Source of the DNA: CAYWNA01 sp964459305
GTDB lineage: Bacteria; Planctomycetota; Planctomycetia; Pirellulales; Pirellulaceae
Reading direction: 5' to 3'
Assembly (NCBI GenBank): GCA_964459305.1
Contig: CAYWNA010000009.1
Coordinates: forward strand, 1-64,000
DNA: 64,000 nucleotides
A program made the position numbers and the translations under genes. The notes under the pieces are model-generated. The model was not told where the DNA came from. It searched no databases and saw only the letters and a program-made list of their open reading frames with translations. Below are positions 30,771-38,903 of this stretch, piece after piece (positions within the stretch are counted from its first letter, which is position 1; every line of letters starts with the position of its first letter).

Positions 30771-31370
30771 ATGAGTGAACTCGATTCATTCGACGAAGTG
30801 ATCGATGGACTTCGGGCGCAAGACGAGGACGCTGCACGGGAGGTGTTTCGACGGTTCGCCGGTCGGCTGATCGGCCTTTCTCACAGTCGGCTCGATAAGC
30901 ATTTGCGGCAGAAGATCGATGCGGAGGATGTGATTCAATCTGTATTCCGCAGCTTTTTCGTCCGGCAAGCCAAAGGCCAATTCGAGTTAGAGAGTTGGGA
31001 CGGCCTTTGGAGTCTGCTGGTGCGGATCACGCTCTGCAAATGCGGGCAGAAGGCACGCGTCTTTCTTGCGGAATGCCGCGATGTTGGGAATGAGGTCCGC
31101 CTGGCGGGCCCCGGTGACGAGTCCTGCGGCCCCACAGACGCGATCGCCCGCGATCCCACGCCGCAGGAAGCGGCTTCGTTGGTCGAGACGCTGGAACACA
31201 TGTTATCGGGCCTGGACGAGAGACGGCGGCAAATGGTGGTGCTCCGCCTGCAAGGGTATACGGTGTTGGAAATCAGTCAGGAGATCGGTTGCGCCGAACG
31301 CACCGTGCATCGTGTGCTGGGCAAGGTTCGCGATTCGCTGAAACGGCTCGAAGTCGGCGCGACCTCGTGA
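30771..31370 (+). CDS. ECF RNA polymerase sigma factor (planctomycete type)
   Basis: The product is about 199 aa from the ATG at 30771; in-frame ATGs at 30741 and 30762 are alternatives, none with a strong SD. Sigma region 2 contains LRQKIDAEDVIQSVFRSFF, and region 4 contains LSGLDERRRQMVVLRLQG and a helix-turn-helix EISQEIGCAERTVHRVLG. Such sigma factors redirect RNA polymerase to stress or cell-surface regulons and in planctomycetes often sit beside Ser/Thr kinases, as here. The 3' end overlaps the 3' end of the convergent kinase gene by 94 bp. It is a candidate for recognising the GTAGAAAGC-N13-CGTTAG motif found 5 kb away. Its own upstream region lacks that motif. Confidence 0.92.
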   Translation: MSELDSFDEVIDGLRAQDEDAAREVFRRFAGRLIGLSHSRLDKHLRQKIDAEDVIQSVFRSFFVRQAKGQFELESWDGLWSLLVRITLCKCGQKARVFLAECRDVGNEVRLAGPGDESCGPTDAIARDPTPQEAASLVETLEHMLSGLDERRRQMVVLRLQGYTVLEISQEIGCAERTVHRVLGKVRDSLKRLEVGATS

Positions 31371-32665
31371 GTTTGTGCATCAGCAGGCCGATCATCGAGA
31401 AAGCGTTGGAGATCAGCGGCGAGTTCTCCGGCTGATTGATAGCGATGCTCAGGCTCACGGGCGATGGCCTTCAGCACGATGGCTTCCAGGTCTTCGGGAA
31501 TCTCCGGGCGAATCTGCCTGGGCCGAGCGGGTTCGTCCGTCACGATTTGATGCACCAGAGTATCGCGATCTGTGCCTCCGAATGCCGGACACAACGTTAG
31601 CATTTCGTACAGCGTCAGCCCCAGGCTGTAGATGTCGCTTCTGGCATCCTCCTCTCTTTGGAGCCGTTCTGGCGCCATGTAGGGAAGTGTGCCAACAACG
31701 TCGTCTGAGGCACCCGTCTCCTCTTCATCCAACGCCTTGGCCAGACCAAAATCGGCAATCCACGCAGTTCCCTGCGCGTCGACGATCAGATTCGCGGGCT
31801 TGATATCACGATGCAGAATCCCTTTGGCGTGCGTGTACTGAAGGGCCTCGGCTACCTGAGCGCCAAGTCGAGCCGCGCTTTGCCAGTAGACCGAGCCCAG
31901 GTCGGGTGTTTGTCCTGAGGACGCACTCGACGAGTCCCGTGGCGTGGCGGGCAAGACGTCGCCATCCCCATCAACTTGGCCGCGTACCCAGTGCGTTTCC
32001 AGCATAGTCCCGTCACGACTCGTGTCACGAATCGCTCGATTACGGAGCGTCGAGAACTCTTCGTGCTGGCCACGACCGTTTTCGTCTTCCGTCAACGCGT
32101 GGGCCAAACCTGATAGATCCTGCGCTGCTGGGATGCAGGCGCCAGTCTCCACCTGCCGAAGGATTTCATCCAAGCCAACACCATCGATGCGCTGCATGAC
32201 GTAGTAGTGAAATCCGTCTTGCTGGCCAACATCGAGCACCGGAACGATGTTCGGATGGTGCAAGCTGGCAGCCGTTCTTGCTTCGTATTGAAACCGCTGA
32301 GCGTATTTTGCATTCGCACGCAACTGCTTGGGCAAGACTTTGACTGCAACCTGCCGGCCAACTGATTCCTGTTCGGCCTCGAAAACGACTCCCATCCCAC
32401 CCCGGCCGATCTCGCGGATCATCCGCAAATCTCCGAAGCGTTCGATCTGTGCTCCCGCCAGCGAAGCCCGGCCATCGATAGACCGCGCTTCTTGAATCTT
32501 CAACTTCTCCAGGGCGGCGACGATGGGAAACAGCTCTTTGATGTCATCCGCCAATTCGGGGTATTCAATGGCGTATTCGTCAATCGTTGGATATTCACCG
32601 CTGCGATGGCGCGAAACGAATTCCGACGCCAGTACCTCGACCAAGTCATAGTCTGCACACGCCAT
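31277..32665 (-). CDS. Ser/Thr protein kinase, apparently truncated after the catalytic domain
   Basis: The product is 462 aa. The ATG at 32665 was chosen (TAAGG about 7 bp upstream; MACADYD N-terminus). The glycine loop IGRGGMGVVFEAE, Lys in VAVKVLP, HRDIKPANL, DFGLAK, GTLPYMAPE and DIYSLGLTLYE indicate an active Hanks-type kinase. A loop of about 80 residues, rich in Asp, Gly and Ser, is inserted before the catalytic loop. Planctomycete relatives usually continue after the FLDDRP motif with a linker, membrane segment and sensor or WD40 repeats. Here about 35 unrelated residues, read antisense to the ECF gene end, follow instead. The gene may therefore be cut by a deletion that fused it to the sigma-factor tail. 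A soluble kinase is predicted. Confidence 0.88.
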   Translation of the reverse strand: MACADYDLVEVLASEFVSRHRSGEYPTIDEYAIEYPELADDIKELFPIVAALEKLKIQEARSIDGRASLAGAQIERFGDLRMIREIGRGGMGVVFEAEQESVGRQVAVKVLPKQLRANAKYAQRFQYEARTAASLHHPNIVPVLDVGQQDGFHYYVMQRIDGVGLDEILRQVETGACIPAAQDLSGLAHALTEDENGRGQHEEFSTLRNRAIRDTSRDGTMLETHWVRGQVDGDGDVLPATPRDSSSASSGQTPDLGSVYWQSAARLGAQVAEALQYTHAKGILHRDIKPANLIVDAQGTAWIADFGLAKALDEEETGASDDVVGTLPYMAPERLQREEDARSDIYSLGLTLYEMLTLCPAFGGTDRDTLVHQIVTDEPARPRQIRPEIPEDLEAIVLKAIAREPEHRYQSAGELAADLQRFLDDRPADAQTHEVAPTSSRFSESRTLPSTRCTVRSAQPIS

Positions 32666-32812
32666 TGTTGACCTTAACATCAAGACTGGGCAGTCTCGCA
32701 AGACGGCCCAAAGGTTGCCTGAATGCTCGAACGTATAGGGCGAATTGCAGCGCGGCCGGAAATACTGACACGAAAAATGACAAGAAATGGGAAAAAGACT
32801 CTGCGCGGGTCA

Positions 32813-32867
32813 GTGGGATAGGCTTCCAGCCTGTCGCGAGTGCTGACAGGCTGGAAGCCTATCCCAC
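32813..32867. repeat. Perfect 23-bp inverted repeat
   Basis: The arms 32813-32835 and 32845-32867 are perfectly complementary (arm begins GTGGGATAGGCTTCCAGCCT), with a 9-nt loop. The repeat lies between two kinase genes transcribed leftward; the rest of 32666-32923 shows nothing else. It closely resembles palindromes I recall as dispersed in planctomycete genomes. As RNA it would form a very stable hairpin and could end the 35.8-kb kinase transcript. Confidence 0.92.
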
Positions 32868-32923
32868 GACAATGTGCACAGCGTACGCGAATCCTGATCG
32901 TTTGCGGGAATCCGCACCGGCTG

Positions 32924-35827
32924 TCACCCTCGGATGCCGTCGCTGCAGTGGGGGCAGGGAACGCTCTTTCGGCCTTGACAGGTACTGCACGGCACCCGGC
33001 GGTTCGCTTTTCGGCGGCCCCCGCTCTGTTCGTAGCCTTGTCTGCAGTCCGTGTTTGGACATTTCACAAGCCCGCATCCGCGACAGACGTTGCAGAAGTG
33101 GCACTTGTGATCTTCGAGTTTGAGAGCGCCAATCGATCGGCTGTCCACGGGCCTTAGCACACCATCGGCATCTACTTGCGCGTCCAAGTACAACCAGCCG
33201 GAATCACTGTCGATCATGCCCCCTGAGAGCTTTGATGGTCTATCTTGCAGGCTACGGAATTTCTTCTTGTGCGTCTGGGAAACGGCCCCAGGATGGCGCT
33301 CGATGTATTTCATCAATATGTCTATGTTGTGGGCGATCACTGCTATCACTTGGTTATCTTGCTCGGAGATCAAAGCTCTCTCCCAGTGGCGAAAGGCATC
33401 GGAGAAGTTACGTTTTTGGATCTCGGTGATGGCAAGGTTGTTGAGAAAAGAGCCGTTGTTGGGCGAACGCTCCACGCAATGCGCAAAAAACTCCTCTGCC
33501 TTGTCAAAATCGTGATCTACCAACGCCGTCAGCAGTCCCAGCAGAAAAGACGCACAGACCTGCTCATCCCTCGTCTTGCTGGTCGATCTCAGAAGCGTTT
33601 TCGCTCGGCCGTAGTCCCCGTCGCCCATACAGGCCCGAGCTTGTTCAATAAGCACCTTGAACTCGGCCTGCATCGCGTCCTGCGCTTTCGCCAATACCCA
33701 TTCCTGGTCTTCCTCGGCCAGTTCTACAAGACGACACTGCACGAATGCCCCGCCCGTGGTTCGCCAGGTCACCCGAGCCGAGCCCGGGTCGTACCTGATG
33801 AATTCCGCCTCAAAGGAGTCGCCGTCCTTAAGATTCCACGATCGGGCATCGTCACGATCCATGTCTTGCTCCAGGCCGATCCCGCCTGGGATAGGATTCT
33901 GCGGACTGGCCGTGATTGAGGAGTCATCTGTCGTCTTGCCAGTGGGCACCGGTTCTGCCCCTCGGCCACTGGCAGAATCCGTTTCCTCAGCACCTTCAGT
34001 GATAGACGCTACCTGCGACTGCCTGGCGATCCGTTCCACCAAACTCATATGGGGATTGGGACCCTCTGTGTCGTCAGTGATGTCAGCATCCGCAAGCGCA
34101 TGATCGCGTCGCGTCGACGATCCCCCATGCCGGGATGTGGTTTCGATGACCGGTGATTCGGGTTCTTCCGCCGTTCCAGTCACTCCGAGAGGCTCATTGG
34201 AAGACTCGCGGGATGAGAATTGCGAGAGCAGAATGCCACCGAGCATTACAAGGATCGCCAGACCACCAACTGCGGCCGCAAATTTGATGAGTCTCGTGTT
34301 GTCCGTGGACTCGCGGCGCCGTTGTTGTGTCATGGGTAGGTAGGTCGTAGGCGCCGCTGGTCTCGGTTCGACCGGTTTCCTGCTGACTACTGGTGCGGAC
34401 ACAGCCGCGTGTTCAGAAGACACAGGATGCGTAGCAACGCGCTCCCCGGCGACCGCCTGCGGACTTGCCTCAAAGAAGTCTCTCTTGTTGGCAGGATCCG
34501 GTTGCGCCCCATGATCGAGGTCTTTCAGGCAAGCCTTCAACGCCTCGCCAAACTCTGCCATCGACGCAAAACGGTTCGAGGGCTTTTTGGCCATCGCCTT
34601 CAGGCATATCGATTCGATCACCAAATCAAGATCTGGTCGATGTTGCGACGGTGGTATTGGATCCTCGTCAAGGACTCCCACGACAACCTCAGCAGCGGAT
34701 CCCTCAAACGGAATCCGGCCTGTAAGCAAGTGGTAGAGAACTACTCCCAGACTGTAAACATCCGATCTTGGGCCAATTTGGGACCTTGCGCCGCGCGCCT
34801 GCTCGGGACTCATGTAGGCCGGCGTTCCGAGGATTTCACCGGTTACCGTCGCCTGTGTGTCCGGATTCAACAGGTCCTTGGCCAGACCGAAATCGAGAAT
34901 GACGGGTTCCCGTCTCTTGTCGTCGATGATGATATTCGAAGGCTTTAAGTCGCGGTGAACGATTCTCTGCTGATGAGCTTCTGCTAACGCGGCGGTTAAC
35001 TTGAGAGCGAGCCTTGCCGCCGTGGCTTGCGGTATGGCTCTCTGCGGTTGGATGAAATCCGACAGCAGTGTTCCAGCAATGAACCCCATCACGATGTAGT
35101 AGCTGCCCTGATGCTCTCCAACATCGTAGATGGGACAGATATTGCGGTGTCTCAGCTTTGCGCCCGTCTTCGCCTCGCGCAAGAACCTCTGGACTTGCGA
35201 TCGGGTTTCCAACACTCGTGGGTGTGGGATTTTGATTGCCACGTCCCGGTCCAGTTGCGGGTCGTAAGCGCGGTAGACAACGCCAAACGCCCCTCGACCA
35301 ATGACAGCCACCAAACCGAACCGCCCAAAACTCATTGGCAGCGATTCTTCGTCGATCCTCAGGCCTGAGTGAGTTCGTGTGGATGAGGATCGAGGTTCTT
35401 CGAGTTTGCGCGGCAAATCTGATTGGGCAGACAGAGCGTTGGAGAACAGTTCTCGCAACTCGTCTTGATCATCCGGAAAGCGTGCGAAGTATTGCTCTGC
35501 AGGTAGATCCGGCTCGTCCCGCAACCGCAGATTGTATTCGGCAACAATCAGTTGGCACCTAGCCGCGCCGTCCTCGGCAAGCGCGGAGTAGCGCTCGAAA
35601 TAGCTTTCGACGCGCGCGTCTTCACCAGCCTTGACGCGGAACTCCAGATCCACATGGACAAGTTCTACCAGGATTTCCTGACTGTTGGCGTCCTCGCTGT
35701 GTAGGTAATCATCGATCGCTGGCTGCTCGCCGCGCTGCCAAGCCTTTTCAAAGCGAGCAACGACTCTCTCCAGCAGCGTGGACCCGAATGTAGGCAAATT
35801 GGCTTTGTCCTCATCGGGATGAGACAT
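32924..35827 (-). CDS. Membrane Ser/Thr kinase with SHD1, TPR and DnaJ-type zinc-finger regions
   Basis: The product is about 967 aa from the ATG at 35827 (GGGAGGGCGAGG just upstream; an ATG at 35854 is the alternative). In order: an N-terminal helical region; kinase domain at about 168-435 with IGRGAFGVVY, AIKIPHP, HRDLKPSNI, DFGLAKD and GTPAYMSPEQ; one membrane segment at about 516-535; and an SHD1-like module at about 662-713 (RSWNLKDGDSFEAEF ... LAEEDQEWV). TPR-like helices span about 725-860. At the C-terminus a Cys-rich segment (CHFCNVCRGCG, CPNTDC, CSTCQGRKSVPCPHC) resembles the DnaJ central zinc finger. The kinase faces the cytoplasm; the extra parts would lie on the other side of the membrane. 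The ligand and targets are unknown. Confidence 0.88.
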   Translation of the reverse strand: MSHPDEDKANLPTFGSTLLERVVARFEKAWQRGEQPAIDDYLHSEDANSQEILVELVHVDLEFRVKAGEDARVESYFERYSALAEDGAARCQLIVAEYNLRLRDEPDLPAEQYFARFPDDQDELRELFSNALSAQSDLPRKLEEPRSSSTRTHSGLRIDEESLPMSFGRFGLVAVIGRGAFGVVYRAYDPQLDRDVAIKIPHPRVLETRSQVQRFLREAKTGAKLRHRNICPIYDVGEHQGSYYIVMGFIAGTLLSDFIQPQRAIPQATAARLALKLTAALAEAHQQRIVHRDLKPSNIIIDDKRREPVILDFGLAKDLLNPDTQATVTGEILGTPAYMSPEQARGARSQIGPRSDVYSLGVVLYHLLTGRIPFEGSAAEVVVGVLDEDPIPPSQHRPDLDLVIESICLKAMAKKPSNRFASMAEFGEALKACLKDLDHGAQPDPANKRDFFEASPQAVAGERVATHPVSSEHAAVSAPVVSRKPVEPRPAAPTTYLPMTQQRRRESTDNTRLIKFAAAVGGLAILVMLGGILLSQFSSRESSNEPLGVTGTAEEPESPVIETTSRHGGSSTRRDHALADADITDDTEGPNPHMSLVERIARQSQVASITEGAEETDSASGRGAEPVPTGKTTDDSSITASPQNPIPGGIGLEQDMDRDDARSWNLKDGDSFEAEFIRYDPGSARVTWRTTGGAFVQCRLVELAEEDQEWVLAKAQDAMQAEFKVLIEQARACMGDGDYGRAKTLLRSTSKTRDEQVCASFLLGLLTALVDHDFDKAEEFFAHCVERSPNNGSFLNNLAITEIQKRNFSDAFRHWERALISEQDNQVIAVIAHNIDILMKYIERHPGAVSQTHKKKFRSLQDRPSKLSGGMIDSDSGWLYLDAQVDADGVLRPVDSRSIGALKLEDHKCHFCNVCRGCGLVKCPNTDCRQGYEQSGGRRKANRRVPCSTCQGRKSVPCPHCSDGIRG

Positions 35828-35901
35828 CCTCGCCCTCCCACCAGCCAACATCAATGGCCAAGTTCCTCATCACTGTTCCCTGTCCCATCAGAATTTCAGC
35901 A

Positions 35902-35929
35902 GTAGAAAGCAGGACCAGTTCTACGTTAG
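35902..35929 (+). promoter_or_regulatory. ECF-like promoter motif, copy A (GTAGAAAGC-N13-CGTTAG)
   Basis: GTAGAAAGC at 35902-35910 and CGTTAG at 35924-35929 are separated by exactly 13 nt, 281 bp before the Gly/Lys-repeat gene. The same two blocks with the same spacing occur at three more places (37910, 38814, 39689), each upstream of a gene. Blocks spaced like this fit the -35/-10 of an ECF sigma factor (compare TGAAAC-N16-CGTA-type promoters). Confidence 0.7.
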
Positions 35930-36078
35930 TCGTTTCTAGGACAACAGTCGTCCCGACGCAAGCGTGTTCGCGCGAAGTTCCGATGTCATGATCCGGCCGA
36001 CCAGATCCTGACGGTGTGCCCGTAAGATGAATCGTCACAAGTAGTTTCGTTTCAGATCGCTGCTGTTGGAGTCATTGG
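35902..36078 (+). repeat. Paralogous leader region, copy A
   Basis: The 177 bp from the promoter motif to GAGTCATTGGAA align along their whole length with 37910-38088. Shared blocks include CGTTAGTCGTTTCTAG, TGTTCGCGCGAA, GTCACAAG, AGTTTCGTT and GAGTCATTGGAA. The gene-free stretch 35828-36210 thus holds this duplicated leader, then 130 bp without recognisable content up to AAGGAG (36199-36204). Confidence 0.8.
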
Positions 36079-36210
36079 AAAAGCGGCCGGTTCTATCCGG
36101 CGATTGCGGGTGAACGCCGGATTTGGACCCGGTTCGTTGACCTGGCATTGACTGTCTCGTGATATGCGAATTCCGTTTTGTTTCTGTTTCACTCTTTTAA
36201 GGAGTCTGTG

Positions 36211-36645
36211 ATGACAAACCAACTTCCTCAATCCGTAGATTTGGCGCTTCAACAGGTTGACGAAAACCGCCGCGGCTTTCTCGGCAAACTGCTCGCCGGA
36301 GGCGCCGCGGCTGCCGCGATTCCTGCCATGTCCTCGGTCGTATTGGCCCAAGATGGGATTGGCCAGGGAAAGGGCAAAGGCGGCGGTGGAAAGGGTAAAG
36401 GCGGCGGTGGAAAGGGTAAAGGCGGTCGACCTGAACCGGCCCAACTTGCCGCAATGCTGATCAAACAACACGACACGGACGGGGACGGCGCGCTCAATCA
36501 GCAGGAATTGACGGCAGCTCTCCAAGCGATGCGAGCGCGAATGGCTGGCGGCGGCAAGGGTAAGGGCGGTCAAGGCGGTTTTGGAGGCAAGGGAAAAGGC
36601 GGATTCGGTGGAAAAGGCAGAGGAGGGTTCGGCGGCAATCAATAG
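36211..36645 (+). CDS. Gly/Lys-repeat EF-hand protein with Tat-like leader; candidate substrate of the adjacent RRE-methyltransferase
   Basis: The product is 144 aa, with the ATG at 36211 behind AAGGAG. Residues 1-47 look like a leader: MTNQLPQSVDLALQQVDENR, twin Arg at 20-21 (NRRGFLGKLL), an Ala/Gly-rich hydrophobic stretch and an AQ end. Residues 50-72 are tandem KGKGGGG-type repeats. Residues 75-112 form a helical unit with one canonical EF-hand loop (D88, D90, D92, E99). Residues 113-144 return to GGKGKGGFGG repeats. It is strongly basic, with no Cys. The gene directly precedes the RRE-TPR-methyltransferase gene (66 bp) and is behind promoter motif A. Export by Tat, or leader-guided modification of the Lys/Gly repeats, is inference. 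It could simply be a secreted calcium-binding matrix protein. Confidence 0.8.
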   Translation: MTNQLPQSVDLALQQVDENRRGFLGKLLAGGAAAAAIPAMSSVVLAQDGIGQGKGKGGGGKGKGGGGKGKGGRPEPAQLAAMLIKQHDTDGDGALNQQELTAALQAMRARMAGGGKGKGGQGGFGGKGKGGFGGKGRGGFGGNQ

Positions 36646-36711
36646 CCCCGATCCATGGCATCCAGAGCGGAATGCGGCACGGATGCCTTCTCCGCTCAAT
36701 TGAGAGATAAC

Positions 36712-37872
36712 ATGAAACACCCTATTGTCAATCCAGCCGTATTGCTGTCTCCGGTCGAAGATGGTTACGTGGCCTACGATCTAACGTCGGACCAACTTCA
36801 CCGGCTGAACCCCGTCGCCGCATTAATTGTCGAACTGTCAGACGGTCGGCGAAGTGTGGATGCTATTCGGGCGCTTGTATCACCGCTCTTGCCCGCGGAT
36901 GCGGCGGCCGAGGTGGATCGGTGGATCGAAGAAGCCGCAGGCGTGGGCCTCTTGATCCTCGACTCCGAGCAGCACGAATCTGCGAACGGCCGTGAGATGT
37001 CAGCCACGGAACTCGCCGGCCTGTCCGACCGACTGCGCGAACAAGGCAAAGTCCAAACCGCCTGCATCTGCCAGCGGCGAGCGGTCGAGTTGGCTCCTGA
37101 AGATGCTGCGCCCGTTCGCCATCTCGGAGAATTAGCACACATTCTGGGACGACGCGAGGAAGCCCGCGACGCGTACGAGCGATACTTGGATTTGGAGCCA
37201 AATGACGCGGAAATCCGGCATTTGCTGGTTTCTCTCCGTGACGAGACCCCGCCAGCTCGCGTGCCGAACGAATGCATCGAACAACTCTATCATCGCTTCT
37301 CGTCGTTCTACGAATCCAACATGTGCGACGAACTGGGATACGCGGGGCCGGAACAACTTGCCGCAACGATTGAGGAAGTGATTGGCGATCGACGCGAGTT
37401 ATCCATACTGGACCTCGGCTGCGGAACCGGGCTGGGCGGATGCCGACTCAAGCCCCGCGCGGCGCATCTGGTCGGCATCGATCTGTCGGCGGAAATGATC
37501 GAACAAGCCCGCAAGCGAAACATCTACGACCGGCTGGAAGTTGCCGAAGTGACCGATTGGCTTGGTCGAACGAACGAGTCATTCGATCTGATCGTCGCGT
37601 GCGATACCCTCATCTACTTCGGCGATTTGCGGCAAGTCATCGCTCCCGCACAGCGATTGCTCAAGCCTGGTGGTGTGATCGCCTTTTCCTTGGAACGCGC
37701 CGATCGCCCGCCGTACCGTCTGACGGATTCGGGGCGTTACGCTCATCACATTGAACACATCGAGGAAGTTGCCGCCGACCTCGGTCTGCAATCGAACTGC
37801 CGAGAAGCCTTTCTGCGCATGGAGTACGGCGAAGAAGTGACCGCACTCTATTTCGCGATGACGGCGGCCTGA
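36712..37872 (+). CDS. RRE (PqqD-like)-TPR-SAM methyltransferase fusion
   Basis: The product is 386 aa from the ATG at 36712 (the upstream ATG at 36655 gives an unlikely extension). Residues 1-88 are PqqD-like: NPAVLLSPVEDGYVAYDLTS, LHRLNPVAALIVELSDG, then helices ending in GVGLLIL. Residues of about 98-175 form two TPR-like helix pairs (ACICQRRAVELAPED, AYERYLDLEPND). Residues of about 195-386 are a class I methyltransferase with motif I LDLGCGTGLGG (233-243), an acidic residue in LVGIDLSAEMIEQA, FDLIVACDTLIYFGDL and LLKPGGVIAFSLE. An RRE attached to a modifying enzyme normally means a peptide or protein with a leader is the substrate. The Gly/Lys-repeat protein upstream, in the same apparent transcript, is the obvious candidate. 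The methylated group is unknown. Confidence 0.85.
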   Translation: MKHPIVNPAVLLSPVEDGYVAYDLTSDQLHRLNPVAALIVELSDGRRSVDAIRALVSPLLPADAAAEVDRWIEEAAGVGLLILDSEQHESANGREMSATELAGLSDRLREQGKVQTACICQRRAVELAPEDAAPVRHLGELAHILGRREEARDAYERYLDLEPNDAEIRHLLVSLRDETPPARVPNECIEQLYHRFSSFYESNMCDELGYAGPEQLAATIEEVIGDRRELSILDLGCGTGLGGCRLKPRAAHLVGIDLSAEMIEQARKRNIYDRLEVAEVTDWLGRTNESFDLIVACDTLIYFGDLRQVIAPAQRLLKPGGVIAFSLERADRPPYRLTDSGRYAHHIEHIEEVAADLGLQSNCREAFLRMEYGEEVTALYFAMTAA

Positions 37873-37909
37873 GAACACGAGGCACAATCCAAAAAGCAGA
37901 CCTGCAGCC

Positions 37910-37937
37910 GTAGAAAGCGGAACCATTTCTACGTTAG
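37910..37937 (+). promoter_or_regulatory. ECF-like promoter motif, copy B
   Basis: GTAGAAAGC at 37910-37918, 13 nt, CGTTAG at 37932-37937; 161 bp before the first TPR gene. Here and in copy A the left block can also pair with TTTCTAC/TTCTAC inside the spacer. That complementarity is absent in copies C and D, so the conserved feature is the two sequence blocks and not an RNA stem. Confidence 0.7.
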
Positions 37938-38088
37938 TCGTTTCTAGAACAATCGTCGTTCCGTTGTGGCATGTTCGCGCGAATCTCGGATGCCATGATT
38001 CGACCATCCAAATCCCGGCGACAGGACCGTAGGATATGTTGTCACAAGCCAGTTTCGTTCTCGGTCGCGGCAGTTCGAGTCATTGGAA
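37910..38088 (+). repeat. Paralogous leader region, copy B
   Basis: This 179-bp region matches 35902-36078 from the promoter motif through GAGTCATTGGAA. Here the block ends right at the SD (AAGGAAG) of the TPR gene at 38099. The duplication probably spread the promoter and 5' leader together. Confidence 0.8.
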
Positions 38089-38098
38089 GGAAGACCTA

Positions 38099-38767
38099 AT
38101 GTCTGTCCCTCGCTTGTTCGTGTTACTCGCCACCTGCCTGACGGCGCCGCCACTTGCACGTGCTCAATCACAGATAGAACTGACACCGGTTCAGCAGCTC
38201 TGGTCGAGTTCCTTCGAAGCAGAACGAGACAAAGACTACGATCGCGCCATCAACGATGTCGACGAAATCGTGAAGATCACGGGGGACGAAGCAAACACCT
38301 ATGCGAATCTACGACTGGGGTGGCTGTACTATCTGAAGAGGGACTACACGCAAGCCAGAACAGCGTACAGGGCCGCAGCCAAGAGTTCACCCGGTGCCGT
38401 GTCGCCGCTTCTCGGCCTGATCAACTGTGATGTTGCCGACAAGAAACCTGACGGCGCGATCGCGTCTGCGAAAACACTGCTGGACCTCGATCCACTCAAC
38501 TTCACGGCCAACAAGACGCTGGGCGACCTGTATTACCAGAAGAAAGATTTCGAGTCGGCGGCCATCTACTACTACAAGCTGTCGGCAACCTATCCGGAAA
38601 ATCTGGAGATGGCTAATAGTCTGGCGTGGTGTTACTTGAAGATGGGAAATCGAAATCTGGCAAAGTCGGTCTTCGGCAACGTCCTCGCTATCCTGCCGTT
38701 GCATGAAGCGGCTAATCTGGGTTATCTCGAAGCGACCAAGGCAGCTGACAACGTGAACGATCCCTAG
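38099..38767 (+). CDS. Secreted TPR-repeat protein
   Basis: The product is 222 aa, with the ATG at 38099 behind GGAAGGA. The signal peptide MSVPRLFVLLATCLTAPPLA ends with ARAQ. At least four TPR units follow: YDRAINDVDEIVKI; LRLGWLYYLKRDYTQARTAY; TLGDLYYQKKDFESAAIYYY; SLAWCYLKMGNRNLAKSVF. TPRs are protein-binding scaffolds, so it likely works in the periplasm or outer membrane. It shares the LRLGWLYY unit and layout with the next gene, suggesting a paralogous pair. Each gene has its own copy of the motif GTAGAAAGC-N13-CGTTAG. Confidence 0.88.
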   Translation: MSVPRLFVLLATCLTAPPLARAQSQIELTPVQQLWSSSFEAERDKDYDRAINDVDEIVKITGDEANTYANLRLGWLYYLKRDYTQARTAYRAAAKSSPGAVSPLLGLINCDVADKKPDGAIASAKTLLDLDPLNFTANKTLGDLYYQKKDFESAAIYYYKLSATYPENLEMANSLAWCYLKMGNRNLAKSVFGNVLAILPLHEAANLGYLEATKAADNVNDP

Positions 38768-38813
38768 GCCTTCTGCAAACGCTGCCTCCCCCCAAGAAAA
38801 TCTGTGGAGAGTT

Positions 38814-38841
38814 GTAGAAAGCAAGTCCCCGCCTGCGTTAG
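38814..38841 (+). promoter_or_regulatory. ECF-like promoter motif, copy C
   Basis: GTAGAAAGC at 38814-38822, 13 nt, CGTTAG at 38836-38841; 62 bp before the second TPR gene. The spacer and flanks are unrelated to copies A and B, which makes the conserved blocks and spacing more significant. Confidence 0.7.
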
Positions 38842-38903
38842 TTCTCATAGGGGCGGAGAGGGCACGGTTTGGTGTCGTCGGGAAGATTGGGAGGAACAGA
38901 GAG

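Noticed and set aside
35902..35929. The GTAGAAAGC motif as a riboswitch or RNA stem
   Set aside because: In copies A and B the left block can pair with part of the spacer, but copies C and D keep the blocks and spacing without that pairing, which favours protein recognition of DNA.
38060..38090. tRNA-like GTTCGAGTC sequence
   Set aside because: No cloverleaf can be drawn around it, and it belongs to the duplicated leader block; no tRNA or rRNA gene was found in the window.
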